Shown here: piece by piece, positions 46,166-54,235 of the stretch
How the letters are laid out: each line of letters opens with the position of its first letter
How positions within the stretch are numbered: position 1 is the stretch's first letter
NCBI GenBank assembly: GCA_000720845.1
Contig: JODU01000008.1
Coordinates: 1-64,000 of the forward strand
Source: Kitasatospora aureofaciens
Lineage (GTDB): Bacteria; Actinomycetota; Actinomycetes; Streptomycetales; Streptomycetaceae
DNA: 64,000 nucleotides
Reading direction: 5' to 3'
Translations under genes and position numbers: made by a program
Notes under the pieces: generated by a model
Told to the model about the DNA's origin: nothing
What the model saw: the letters and a program-made list of their open reading frames with translations, nothing else
Databases searched by the model: none

Positions 46166-46786
46166 TCAGCTGTCCGGCCCGCCGCCCAGCATGCCGTCCA
46201 GGAGCTCCCGCAGCCCCGACCGCACGTCTTCGAGGCTCGGCACCTCGGCGTGGAAGGTCCCGGCCACACAGCTGAACATCAGGCCGTCCGCCCAGGCGAC
46301 CAGCGAGAGTACGTGCCGGGCCGGGTCGGCCGAGCCCATCGCGGTGACGAGCGCGCCCAGTTGCTCCCGGAAGCGGGCGCCCGCCGCGTCGAAGTGCGCC
46401 CGCAGCTCGGGGCGGCGCGTGGCCTCCAGCGCCAGTTCGTACCGGGCCAGCGTCAGCGCGCGGTTGCGGGTCAGGGCGCGGTGCGTCGCCAGCGCCAGCG
46501 CGTCCACCAGGGCGTCGAGGCCGGCGCGCGGGTCCGGCATCTCGTGCAGCGCCAGCACCCGGGCCTCCCGGTCGGCCAGCCGCCGCACCGCCAGCTCCAG
46601 CAGCGCCTGCCGGGTCCGCGCGACGTTGGAGGTGGAGCCCTGGGGAAGCACGGCCGTCTCGTCGACCGCCCGGTGCGTCAGCCCGCGCATCCCGCGCTCG
46701 GCGAGCAGGGCCAGGGCGGCGTCGGCGACCAGGCCGGCGCGGGAGGCGCCCGACGAGGGGCCGGGGGACGCGGTGCGTGCGGACAT
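46166..46786 (-). CDS. TetR-family transcriptional regulator
   Basis: Repressor of 206 residues. The N-terminal HTH reads SRAGLVADAALALLAERGMR, GLTHRAVDETAVLPQGSTSN, and the C-terminal ligand-binding helices follow. It is divergent from a FAD-dependent monooxygenase gene. The 102-base region between them contains two copies of a 14-base palindromic site. It most likely represses itself and the monooxygenase until an aromatic or lipophilic ligand binds. Confidence 0.88.
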   Translation of the reverse strand: MSARTASPGPSSGASRAGLVADAALALLAERGMRGLTHRAVDETAVLPQGSTSNVARTRQALLELAVRRLADREARVLALHEMPDPRAGLDALVDALALATHRALTRNRALTLARYELALEATRRPELRAHFDAAGARFREQLGALVTAMGSADPARHVLSLVAWADGLMFSCVAGTFHAEVPSLEDVRSGLRELLDGMLGGGPDS

Positions 46787-46807
46787 GGAGGTCAACCTAC
46801 CGGTTGC

Positions 46808-46854
46808 ACTACGGCTGTAGTACGGTCGACGGCAGGCGATACTACAGCTGTAGT
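46808..46854. promoter_or_regulatory. Two palindromic TetR operators
   Basis: ACTACAGCTGTAGT at 46841-46854 is a perfect palindrome. ACTACGGCTGTAGT at 46808-46821 differs at one base. The centres are 33 bases apart, about three helical turns, so dimers would lie on the same DNA face. They stand between the divergent TetR and monooxygenase genes and cover the likely promoters of both. Confidence 0.8.
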
Positions 46855-46888
46855 GCGCTACGTGCACAAGAGAGCGCCGGGGAGAGCC

Positions 46889-48079
46889 ATGAATCGCACG
46901 AGGAGCGCCGTCGTGATCGGCGGCGGCATCGGCGGCCTGACCGCGGCGGCCGCCCTGCACCAGAGCGGCCTGCGGGTCACCGTCCTGGAGCGCGCCCCCT
47001 CCCTCCGGCCGATCGGCGCGGCCATCTCGCTGTCGCCCAACGCCCTGCGCGCCCTGGACGTGATCGGCCTCGGCGAGGAGATCCGCGACCTCGCCGCCTG
47101 GCAGGGCGACGGGGGACTGCGCATCCCCGGCGGGCGCTGGCTCTCCCGGTCCAGCGCCGAGGCCGCGGCGGCACGCTTCGGCGGTCCGCTGGTGCTGCTG
47201 CACCGGTCCACCCTCATCGAGCGCCTCGCCGCGCTGCTGCCGCCGGACGCCGTGCGCACGGCCGCCGACGCGATGGTCGCCGACCCCGGGGACCGCGACC
47301 GTCCGGCCACGGTCCGCGCCCCGGGAGGCGAGCTGGAGGCCGACCTGGTCGTCGCGGCCGACGGCATCCACTCCGTCGTGCGCCGCGCGCTCTTCCCGGA
47401 CCACCCGGGCCCCGTCTACTCCGGCTTCACCACCTGGCGGATCGTGATCCCCGTCCCCGGCGCCGAGTTCGCCTCCCACGAGACCTGGGGCCGGGGCCGC
47501 ATCTGGGGCACGCACCCGCTCAGGGACGGCCGGGTCTACGCCTACGCCGCCGCCGTCACCCCGGCCGGCGGACACGCGGCCGACGAGAGGGCCGAACTGC
47601 TGCACCGCTACGGCGACTGGCACGACCCGATCCCCGCCGTCCTCGCGGCCGCCCGCCCCGAGGACGTCCTGCGCCACGACGTGCACCACATCGCCGAACC
47701 GCTGCCGGCCCACCACCGCGGCCGGGTCGCCCTGCTCGGGGACGCCGCGCACGCCATGCCGCCCAACCTCGGCCAGGGCGGCAACCAGGCCATCGAGGAC
47801 GCGGTCGTGCTCGCCCACCACAGCCAGGACCTCGCCGCCTACACGGCCGCCCGGCTGCCCCGCACCACCGCGATCGCCCGCCAGGCCGTCAAGGTGGCCC
47901 GCCTCAACCTGATGAGCAACCGTGCCGGGAGAGCGGTCCGCGACACCGCGATCCTCGCCCTGTCCAAGGCCGGACCCGCCCTGTTCCTGCGCGGCTTCGA
48001 CGGCATCGCCGACTGGCGGCCCCCGCAGCCCCCGTATGCTTCCCGGCGGACCCAGGTCGGCGAGCGTGACGAGCGTTAG
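46889..48079 (+). CDS. FAD-dependent monooxygenase (aromatic hydroxylase type)
   Basis: Flavoprotein of 396 residues of the PHBH-like monooxygenase family. The dinucleotide-binding motif is VVIGGGIGGLTAAAALHQSG near the start, the DG motif is VVAADGIHSVVRRALF, and the GD motif is VALLGDAAHAMPPNLGQGGN. ATG 46889 has GGGGAGAG upstream. It is divergent from, and probably controlled by, the TetR regulator. Its substrate is probably an aromatic compound, but this cannot be read from sequence. The oxidoreductase gene follows after 13 bases. Confidence 0.92.
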   Translation: MNRTRSAVVIGGGIGGLTAAAALHQSGLRVTVLERAPSLRPIGAAISLSPNALRALDVIGLGEEIRDLAAWQGDGGLRIPGGRWLSRSSAEAAAARFGGPLVLLHRSTLIERLAALLPPDAVRTAADAMVADPGDRDRPATVRAPGGELEADLVVAADGIHSVVRRALFPDHPGPVYSGFTTWRIVIPVPGAEFASHETWGRGRIWGTHPLRDGRVYAYAAAVTPAGGHAADERAELLHRYGDWHDPIPAVLAAARPEDVLRHDVHHIAEPLPAHHRGRVALLGDAAHAMPPNLGQGGNQAIEDAVVLAHHSQDLAAYTAARLPRTTAIARQAVKVARLNLMSNRAGRAVRDTAILALSKAGPALFLRGFDGIADWRPPQPPYASRRTQVGERDER

Positions 48080-48092
48080 AGGAGCACATTCC

Positions 48093-48998
48093 GTGAAGGT
48101 CGGCTGCATCGGACTCGGCGACATCGCACAGAAGGCCTACCTGCCGGTGCTCGCCGCCCTCCCCGGGATCGAACTGCACCTGCAGACCCGCACCCCGGCC
48201 ACCCTCACCCGGGTCGCTGACCGGCTGCGCATCCCGTCGGCGCGGCGCCACGCCGACCTCGACGCGCTCCTCGCCGAGGGCCTGGACGCCGCCTTCGTGC
48301 ACGCGCCGACGGCGGCCCACCCCCAGATCGTGACCCGGCTCCTCGAAGCCGGCGTCGCCACCTACGTCGACAAGCCCCTCGCCTACGAACTCGCCGACTC
48401 CGAACGCCTGGTGACCCTCGCCGAGAAGCGTGGCACCAGCCTCGCCGTCGGCTTCAACCGGCGCCACGCCCCCGGGTACGCGCAGTGCGCCGAGCACCCG
48501 CGCGAGCTGATCCTCATGCAGAAGAACCGCACCGGACTGCCCGAGGATCCGCGCACGATGATCCTCGACGACTTCATCCACGTCGTCGACACGCTGAGGT
48601 TCCTGGTGCCGGGACCGGTCGACGACGTGACCGTGCGCGCCCGTGCCGAGGCCGGCCTGCTCCACCACGTCGTGCTGCAGCTCGCCGGGGACGGTTTCAC
48701 CGCGCTGGGCGTGATGAACCGGCTCAGCGGCTCGGCGGAGGAGGTCCTGGAGGTCTCGGGCCAGGACACCAAGCGCCAGGTGGTCAACCTGGCCGAGGTG
48801 ATCGACCACAAGGGCCAGCCGACCGTGCGACGGCGCGGCGACTGGGTTCCCGTGGCCCGCCAGCGCGGCATCGAGCAGGCGGTGCTCGCCTTCCTCGACG
48901 CGGTGCGCTCCGGTGAGGTGCTCAGCGCCCGGGACGCGCTGGAGACCCATGAGCTGTGCGAGCGCGTGGTGCGGGCCGTGCTGGACCGCTCCGCCTGA
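48093..48998 (+). CDS. Gfo/Idh/MocA family oxidoreductase
   Basis: NAD(P)-dependent dehydrogenase of 301 residues. The Rossmann motif is VGCIGLGDIAQKAYLPVLAA and the sugar-binding helix carries the lysine of the family motif DKPLAYELADSE. The C-terminal beta sheet domain follows. GTG 48093 has GAGGAG eight bases upstream and lies 13 bases after the monooxygenase stop, so the two are likely co-transcribed. The 3' end overlaps the convergent lnt gene by 77 bases. Confidence 0.9.
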   Translation: MKVGCIGLGDIAQKAYLPVLAALPGIELHLQTRTPATLTRVADRLRIPSARRHADLDALLAEGLDAAFVHAPTAAHPQIVTRLLEAGVATYVDKPLAYELADSERLVTLAEKRGTSLAVGFNRRHAPGYAQCAEHPRELILMQKNRTGLPEDPRTMILDDFIHVVDTLRFLVPGPVDDVTVRARAEAGLLHHVVLQLAGDGFTALGVMNRLSGSAEEVLEVSGQDTKRQVVNLAEVIDHKGQPTVRRRGDWVPVARQRGIEQAVLAFLDAVRSGEVLSARDALETHELCERVVRAVLDRSA

Positions 48999-50496
48999 GC
49001 CGCACCGTCCGTACGCCCTCCGCGGCGCCCCAGGCCGCGAGGGTGAGCAGCGCCGCGTACACCGTCCAGTCGCCGTAGCGCACGTACGGCGTGGTGCCGT
49101 GGGTGAGGGGGATCTCGTACACCCGTGAGGCGCTCGCGTCGGTGCCGAGCCAGGAGCCGATCCGCGCGCCGTTCGCGTCGTAGACGGCGGAGACGCCGGT
49201 CAGCGTCGCGTGCACCATCGGCCGGCCGGTCTCGGCGGCGCGCAGCGCGGCGAGCGAGGCGTGCTGCTCGGGAGCCCAGGTGTGCTGGAAGGTCGAGGTC
49301 GAGGACTGGGCGACCAGCACCTCGGCGCCGTCGGCGGCGAGGCTGCGGCTCATGTCGGGGAACGCGCTCTCGAAGCAGACCATCGGCCCGATCCGCAGGC
49401 CGTCGCCGACGTCCATCACCACCTGCTCGGTGCCCCGCCTGCGGTCCTCACCCGCCGCCTTGCCCACGGAGGTGGCCCAGCCGAGCAGTGAGCGGAAGGG
49501 CACGTACTCCCCGAAGGGGACGAGTCGCATCTTGTCGTACCGGTCGCCGGTCGGGCCCTGGGGGCCGACGAGCACCGAACTCTTGTAGATGCCGGGTTTG
49601 TCGGAGCGCCGCGCGTCCACGTTGACCAGGATGTCCGCCCCGGTCTCCCGGGACAGCGCGGCGAGCCGCCGGGCGAGGTCCGGCCGTTCTTCCAGGTCGA
49701 AACCGACGCTGCTCTCGCCCCAGACGATCAGATCGAGGTCCCGGTCCGCGAGCCGCCGGGTCAGCCGCTCCTCGCGGTCGAAGCGCCGGTCGGCGCTGTC
49801 CGCCCCGGCGACGACGCCCGGCTGGACCACGGCGATCGCGGCCCGCTCGTCGGTGCCCGGGCGCGGTGACCAGACCCAGGCCGCCGAGGTCGCCGCGGCC
49901 GCGGCGAGGAGCCCGGCCAGGGCCGGCACCCTGGCGCGGCGCACGGCGACGAGGACGGCGAGCGCGACGTTGACGGCCACCACCAGGAAGCTGAGCAGCC
50001 ACACGCCGCCCACCGAGGCGAGGCGCAGCGCCGGGGCCACCTGCCACTGGCTGGCGCCGAGCATCCCCCAGGGGCCGCCGAGCCCCTGCCAGGAGCGGAC
50101 CAGCTCCGCCAGCAGCCAGCCCGACGGCAGCACCACCAGGGCCGCCGCGACCCGGCCGGCGGACGGCGCCCCGCCCAGCGTCCGGCGCACCAGCCAGCCG
50201 CAGGGGACCCACAGCGCGCCGAGCAGTGCGGCGATGACGAACGTGAACACGTGCAGGTTGGGCAGCAGCCAGTGGTGCATGGCCAGCACGAACCCGAACC
50301 CGCCGCACCACCCGTCGTACGCCGCGCGCCTGCCGCCCGGCGCGGTCCGGGCCAGCAGGATCCAGGGGACCAGCGTGAACCAGGCCCACCACCACAGGGC
50401 CGGGCCCGGGAAGGCGAGCACGGGCAGGGCCCCGACGAGCACGGCGAGGGCCGAGCGCCGCCACGGCGAGGCGAGCCATCGGTCGAGCGTCTTCAC
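48922..50496 (-). CDS. lnt: Apolipoprotein N-acyltransferase
   Basis: Membrane enzyme of 524 residues that adds the third acyl chain to lipoproteins. About seven N-terminal helices precede a nitrilase-fold domain outside the membrane with the catalytic triad Glu261 (VWGESSVGFD), Lys322 (DKMRLVPFGEY) and Cys374 (PMVCFESAFP). A C-terminal helix and a Pro/Ala/Arg tail follow. The tail is encoded antisense to the end of the oxidoreductase gene. GTG 50496 has GGAGGAGAG upstream. Streptomyces coelicolor carries two lnt genes, and this position resembles lnt1. Confidence 0.93.
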   Translation of the reverse strand: MKTLDRWLASPWRRSALAVLVGALPVLAFPGPALWWWAWFTLVPWILLARTAPGGRRAAYDGWCGGFGFVLAMHHWLLPNLHVFTFVIAALLGALWVPCGWLVRRTLGGAPSAGRVAAALVVLPSGWLLAELVRSWQGLGGPWGMLGASQWQVAPALRLASVGGVWLLSFLVVAVNVALAVLVAVRRARVPALAGLLAAAAATSAAWVWSPRPGTDERAAIAVVQPGVVAGADSADRRFDREERLTRRLADRDLDLIVWGESSVGFDLEERPDLARRLAALSRETGADILVNVDARRSDKPGIYKSSVLVGPQGPTGDRYDKMRLVPFGEYVPFRSLLGWATSVGKAAGEDRRRGTEQVVMDVGDGLRIGPMVCFESAFPDMSRSLAADGAEVLVAQSSTSTFQHTWAPEQHASLAALRAAETGRPMVHATLTGVSAVYDANGARIGSWLGTDASASRVYEIPLTHGTTPYVRYGDWTVYAALLTLAAWGAAEGVRTVRLRRSGPARPAPRARTAHGSPARPGR

Positions 50497-50648
50497 GGGC
50501 TCTCCTCCCTGGCCGGTGATCCCTACCCGGTGATCCCTGCAGTGTGCCCACGCGACGAGGGTGAATTCAGTTGATCACACCGAGCTCTGTCCGGCGCGTG
50601 AGGCCTGACCTAGGATGATCGATGATCGATCAAAACGGGGAGGTACTC

Positions 50649-51389
50649 ATGGCACGGCCCATCACGGTGGTCACCGGCGGCAGCCGGGGGATCGGTGCGG
50701 CGACCTGCCTGCGTCTCGCGGCGGACGGGCACGACGTCGTCGTCGGCTACGCGCGGGATTCCACGGCCGCCGAGGCGGTCGTGGCAGGGGTGCGCGAGGC
50801 GGGCGGCCGCGGTGTCGCGGTGCGCGCGGACACGTCCGTCGAGGCCGACGTCGAGCGGCTCTTCGACGTGGCGGAGGAGCGGCTGGGCGCGGTGACGGGG
50901 CTGGTGAACAACGCGGCCGTGACCGGCCCGCTGGGGCGGCTCGCCGACAGCGACACCGCGGACCTGCGGCGGGTCCTCGATGTCAACCTGCTGGGCGTGC
51001 TGCTGTGCGCCCGGCGGGCGGCGCGGCTGATGGCGCCGCGGGGCAGCGGTGCGATCGTGAACGTGTCGTCGGGTGCCGCGACCCTCGGCAGCCCGGGGGA
51101 GTACGTGCACTACGCGGCGAGCAAGGCGGGTGTCGACGCGCTGACGCTGGGGCTGGCCAAGGAACTCGGCCCGGACGGGATCCGGGTCAACGCCGTCGCG
51201 CCCGGGGTGATCGACACCGAGATGCACGCGGCGGCGGGCGACGCGGGCCGGGCGGCGCGGATGGGGGCGGCGGTGCCGATGGGGCGGGCGGGCCGGGCGG
51301 AGGAGATCGCCGCGGCGATCTGCTGGCTGCTGTCGCCCGAGGCGTCGTACACGACGGGGACGGTGCTCCGGGTGGCGGGCGGTCGCTGA
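50649..51389 (+). CDS. Short-chain dehydrogenase/reductase (glucose-dehydrogenase-like SDR)
   Basis: SDR of 246 residues with TGGSRGIG (9-16), NNAA (87-90) and catalytic Ser140/141, Tyr155 and Lys159 (SGAATLGSPGEYVHYAASK). It ends TTGTVLRVAGGR. ATG 50649 has GGGGAGG upstream, preferred over an earlier ATG at 50622. TAGGAT at 50611-50616 is a candidate -10, and a direct repeat GATGATC lies over the likely transcription start. The substrate is unknown. Confidence 0.87.
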   Translation: MARPITVVTGGSRGIGAATCLRLAADGHDVVVGYARDSTAAEAVVAGVREAGGRGVAVRADTSVEADVERLFDVAEERLGAVTGLVNNAAVTGPLGRLADSDTADLRRVLDVNLLGVLLCARRAARLMAPRGSGAIVNVSSGAATLGSPGEYVHYAASKAGVDALTLGLAKELGPDGIRVNAVAPGVIDTEMHAAAGDAGRAARMGAAVPMGRAGRAEEIAAAICWLLSPEASYTTGTVLRVAGGR

Positions 51390-51423
51390 CCGGGGCCGGG
51401 GCGGGGGCGGACGGACCCGCCCC

Positions 51424-51603
51424 TCAGGCCGCCTCGATGACCTCGCCACGGATCGCGGTCGCCCACTCGACCACCAGCAGCTCGTACTCCACACGCTCCT
51501 GCGCGGACAGGGTCCCGCCCGCGCGCCGCCACAGCGCACGGATCTGATCGTTCAGCTCCGCGGCGGACCGCACGGAACCAGGCGTCACGTAATCGGGGGA
51601 CAT
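51424..51603 (-). CDS. Small hypothetical protein
   Basis: Protein of 59 residues (MSPDYVTPGSVRSAAELNDQ, IRALWRRAGGTLSAQERVEY, ELLVVEWATAIRGEVIEAA) with a predicted helical structure and no cysteines. ATG 51603 is the likely start. Its composition is that of a real, conserved Streptomyces small protein. No function can be given. It is the last intact chromosomal gene before the interrupted uppP. Confidence 0.75.
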   Translation of the reverse strand: MSPDYVTPGSVRSAAELNDQIRALWRRAGGTLSAQERVEYELLVVEWATAIRGEVIEAA

Positions 51604-51666
51604 GCGGACAAGCCTAGGGGCATGCACTGACACTGCGCTACCGCACGGCTACCCAAGCGGTTCGTC

Positions 51667-51804
51667 TCAGCCGGAGGACTCCGCGGCGTGCGGGCTGAGG
51701 GCACCCGTCGCGACCAGGGCGATGATGACGATGCCGAGCGCGATGCGATACCAGACGAACGGCATGAAGCTCTTGGTGGAGATGAACTTCATGAACCAGT
51801 GCAT
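51667..51804 (-). pseudogene. uppP: 3' fragment of undecaprenyl-diphosphatase
   Basis: On the minus strand an open frame encodes MHWFMKFISTKSFMPFVWYR, IALGIVIIALVATGALSPHA, AESSG. This is the last helix and tail of UppP (BacA), which recycles the undecaprenyl carrier for cell-wall synthesis. The preceding 230 or so residues, including the catalytic motifs, are missing. The sequence upstream becomes the recombinase gene, whose stop overlaps the fragment's ATG (TGATG). The fragment therefore marks the chromosomal side of an integration within or at the 3' end of uppP; the rest should be at the far end of the element. Confidence 0.75.
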
Positions 51805-51830
51805 CAGTCGGCATCCTCAGCCGCTGTGAC
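51780..51830. other. Probable attachment-site junction (attL)
   Basis: Chromosomal uppP sequence on the left and recombinase sequence on the right meet in this interval. The uppP-like frame is interrupted by a stop at 51817-51819, so homology to UppP must end between about 51790 and 51817. The exact core cannot be placed without the other junction, which lies beyond the window. Confidence 0.4.
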
Positions 51831-53198
51831 CTGCCGTTTCCACCACTCGGCGAGGCCCTCTGGGAGAGAACTGGGAGAACCTGGCGACTTCTCCCACTCG
51901 GTCTCCCGAACGAAGCGCAAAAACCGCTCCTGCAGTGAATCCATCATCCGCTGCTCCATCGCCGTTGTCACGTTCGCGTACAGGCCCTCCACACCCGCCA
52001 CCTCATGGCCCATGCGCGTCTCGACCGCGATCCGCGAGTGCTCGCCGCCCGCCTCGTCGATCCACTCCTTCGCCCCGTGCCGCAGCAGATACAGCCGCTT
52101 CCCCGCGTAGGCCGTCGCCGGGAGGGCGGGGACGGGCCGCCGTGACGTGACCGTCTGTCGCTGCCCCAGCCGCATCCGCTCGAACTCCGGTGAAGCGTCA
52201 CGGCCGTCAGCGATCGGCCGCCAGTAGTGGTAGGTGAAGTTCGCGTTGGCCAGCAGGCCGCCCGCGATCGACCGGAACACGTACTCGCCGTCGTGACTGC
52301 CGAGCAGCAGCTCCAGCAGCTCGGCCAGAAACGGCGGCACCACCAGTGTCCGCCGTGACTCGTACTTCGGCGGGAACAGCTTGAGGACGCCCTTCTCCCG
52401 CTGGTGCTGCCACTGCACGCGGATCGCCGGCATCAGGCCGGGACCGTACCGCTTGAGGTCGTCGGCGTGCCGCTCCTGGCGATCCTCCTCCTTCGGGTCG
52501 TCCAGCGGGTCGGAGGCCGGCCAGGCGGGATGACAGTAGACGCGGCGCAGCGCGTACAGCTCAGCGGGCCGCATGCCGGTGCAGGCCATCGTCCACACGA
52601 AGACGAAGCCGTCCAGGCCCCAGAAGGCGAGGGCGTTGCAGGCGAGCTGGTGGACGTCCTCGATGCGCATCTCGCGCTTCCGCTCGCGCGGCTTCTTCTT
52701 GTACCGGCCGCGGCGCTGCTTCTTCCCCTTGGGGACGGGCGACGTCTTGCGGAGCCCGTCGTCGACCGCGTCGTCCATGAGCATGGAGAAAACGGTGAGG
52801 ATCTCCTCCCCGTACTTGTCGCCCACGTTCGGGAGAGCTTTGAGCTGCTTCTTCCACGCCCGATAGATGGACGGCTGGATGTCGGCGACGGCGGTCTCAC
52901 CCCACCGCGGCACGATGTACAGCCGCAGCATGGACCGGATGGCCTTGTCCCGCAGGTGCCCGACATCGAGGGTGTCGACCCAAGTCTTGGCGTACTCGCC
53001 GACGGTGGTGGCGCCGTCCCGGCGGGAGATGTAGTCGTCGTTGCGGATCTCGGCTTCCCGGTCAAGGCCGTAGTTCTTGGCCTCGGTCTCGTCGGTGAAG
53101 CCGCCCTTCTGGTCATAGATCCACTTGCCGCGGTCGTCCTTCTTCCGCGTGTTCCAGACGACTCTGCAGGTGTTCCCGCGCCACTCGGTGTAGGCCAT
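51804..53198 (-). CDS. int: Tyrosine recombinase (integrase)
   Basis: Site-specific recombinase of 464 residues. An N-terminal arm-binding and SAM-like core-binding part (about 1-170, with a very basic stretch at 159-176) precedes the catalytic domain. Catalytic residues seen are Arg210 (TGMRPAEL), Arg373 (LLRHGAKEW), His398 (RMGHE) and the nucleophile Tyr407 (GLYANVT). ATG 53198 has AAGGGG upstream. The stop codon overlaps the first base of the uppP fragment's ATG, so the gene abuts its own attachment site, as is usual for phage integrases. Confidence 0.93.
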   Translation of the reverse strand: MAYTEWRGNTCRVVWNTRKKDDRGKWIYDQKGGFTDETEAKNYGLDREAEIRNDDYISRRDGATTVGEYAKTWVDTLDVGHLRDKAIRSMLRLYIVPRWGETAVADIQPSIYRAWKKQLKALPNVGDKYGEEILTVFSMLMDDAVDDGLRKTSPVPKGKKQRRGRYKKKPRERKREMRIEDVHQLACNALAFWGLDGFVFVWTMACTGMRPAELYALRRVYCHPAWPASDPLDDPKEEDRQERHADDLKRYGPGLMPAIRVQWQHQREKGVLKLFPPKYESRRTLVVPPFLAELLELLLGSHDGEYVFRSIAGGLLANANFTYHYWRPIADGRDASPEFERMRLGQRQTVTSRRPVPALPATAYAGKRLYLLRHGAKEWIDEAGGEHSRIAVETRMGHEVAGVEGLYANVTTAMEQRMMDSLQERFLRFVRETEWEKSPGSPSSLPEGLAEWWKRQVTAAEDAD

Positions 53199-53270
53199 GG
53201 TCCGCCCCTTGGGTGCTGGTGCGGGTGGCCGGCTGGCACCCCTGCCGCCGGCCCCTCCGCCGCGGCTGCG

Positions 53271-53468
53271 CTACGTGTGCTGGCCGATGATGCAGGCCTT
53301 GCACGCGGCGCAGTCGCCTCCTTGACGCTTGATCAGGTCGGAGACGGTGCGGCGTGCTTGTGCATCGTGCTCGACCCGAGGCGTCGCAACACACACGATT
53401 CTCCCAGCTATTCGACCTTGGAAGCCGTAGAAGTCGGGGCCGAGGTCGAGCGTGAGCATTTCGTGCAT
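53271..53468 (-). CDS. Small Cys-containing phage protein
   Basis: Protein of 65 residues: MHEMLTLDLGPDFYGFQGRI, then ARRTVSDLIKRQGGDCAACK and ACIIGQHT. The CAACKAC motif near the C-terminus, with a following His, could bind zinc. ATG 53468 has a strong GGGGGAG site. It lies 72 bases upstream of the integrase on the same strand and could be expressed with it. It is not recognisably an excisionase. Function unknown. Confidence 0.65.
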   Translation of the reverse strand: MHEMLTLDLGPDFYGFQGRIAGRIVCVATPRVEHDAQARRTVSDLIKRQGGDCAACKACIIGQHT

Positions 53469-53551
53469 TGGCTCCCCCTTTCGGGTGAGAGGGAACCTCC
53501 CAAGTACTAGGTGATGCTGCCATGCTGACGAACGGTTGTGACCGGGTTCGT

Positions 53552-53575
53552 CCTAAGTGACGACAGTTCACTAGG
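53552..53575. promoter_or_regulatory. Imperfect inverted repeat upstream of the integrase operon
   Basis: CCTAAGTGA (53552-53560) and TCACTAGG (53568-53575) form an inverted repeat with one unpaired A and a seven-base spacer. It lies in an AT-richer gap of 148 bases between the repressor 3' end and the small Cys protein. It could be an operator or recombinase arm site. Confidence 0.4.
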
Positions 53576-53616
53576 TAACGAAACGATAAACGGAAAAGGT
53601 TGTACGAACAGGGTGA

Positions 53617-54060
53617 TCAATCGCGGTCAATTCCGCGCTTTTCCCACCGCTCAAGCACCTTCTCCACTACCTGCCGCTTCAGCTCGCGGATCTCGGCGGC
53701 GGTCATCGTGTCACTGATCGCAACCGCCGCGTCCTGCACGACGTCCCCGACGTCCTCGGCAAGATCCTCGGCGCGGACCGGCGAGAACACGGCGGCGGGA
53801 GTCGCGGGTTCGACAAGGGTGGCCGCAGATGCCCCGCCCAGGATGTCGAGGCAGCTGCCTGCCGCCCACTCCAGAACGGGCTCGATCTTCGTGTAGGTGG
53901 TCTCGCGCACAGGTAGTCCGTCTTCGACCTTGCTGTAGGTGTTCACCTGCAGCCCGGCCCGGCGTGCGACGTCGACTTTGTGCAGCTTGAGTTCGGATCG
54001 TCGCTTAATGATCAGGCTTGCGAGCCTGTGAAGTGCATCTTCGTCATGTCGGGGTGCCAT
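53617..54060 (-). CDS. Phage repressor-like HTH protein
   Basis: Protein of 147 residues. An N-terminal XRE-type helix-turn-helix (LASLIIKRRSELKLHKVDVA, RRAGLQVNTYSKVEDGLPVR) precedes an acidic middle and a C-terminal helix (MTAAEIRELKRQVVEKVLER). There is no LexA-type Ser/Lys protease domain, so induction by self-cleavage is unlikely. ATG 54060 begins MAPRHDED with a weak ribosome site. It is divergent from a short Cro-like gene across a 175-base region that contains repeated TAGGAACA sites. It is probably the lysogeny repressor. Confidence 0.78.
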   Translation of the reverse strand: MAPRHDEDALHRLASLIIKRRSELKLHKVDVARRAGLQVNTYSKVEDGLPVRETTYTKIEPVLEWAAGSCLDILGGASAATLVEPATPAAVFSPVRAEDLAEDVGDVVQDAAVAISDTMTAAEIRELKRQVVEKVLERWEKRGIDRD

Positions 54061-54084
54061 GGGCCACATCATCGCAGGACCACG

Positions 54085-54230
54085 TAGGAACAGCTAGGAA
54101 CACCTGCGTTTCTGTCCTGAATCGCAACCCGGCTACACGCGGAAGTGATCACATGACTGCGCGTATCTACGAGTTCACGCATGTTACTGCAAGGTAGCGG
54201 TAGCGGATGCTCGTAGAAACACGTAGATTC
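54085..54230. promoter_or_regulatory. Divergent switch region with TAGGAACA-type repeats
   Basis: TAGGAACA occurs at 54085-54092 and again at 54095-54102, exactly one helical turn apart; a related TAGAAACA lies at 54214-54221. ATCTACG (54165-54171) and CGTAGAT (54222-54228) form a long-range inverted repeat. TAGATT at 54224-54229 is a good -10 hexamer whose start point would coincide with the ATG at 54236. These are candidate operators for the repressor on both promoters. Confidence 0.5.
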
Positions 54231-54235
54231 TCTTC

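Noticed and set aside
45026..46888. A long N-terminal extension in frame with the FAD monooxygenase
   Set aside because: The conserved protein starts at 46889 with a good ribosome site; the extension runs antisense through the lipoprotein, DinB-like and TetR genes.
46889..48998. Secondary-metabolite gene cluster
   Set aside because: A monooxygenase and an oxidoreductase with a TetR gene are present, but no synthase or scaffold-forming enzyme lies nearby.
51640..51830. tRNA gene as the attachment site
   Set aside because: No cloverleaf or TTCGAATC-type arm is present; the flanking sequence is the 3' end of uppP.
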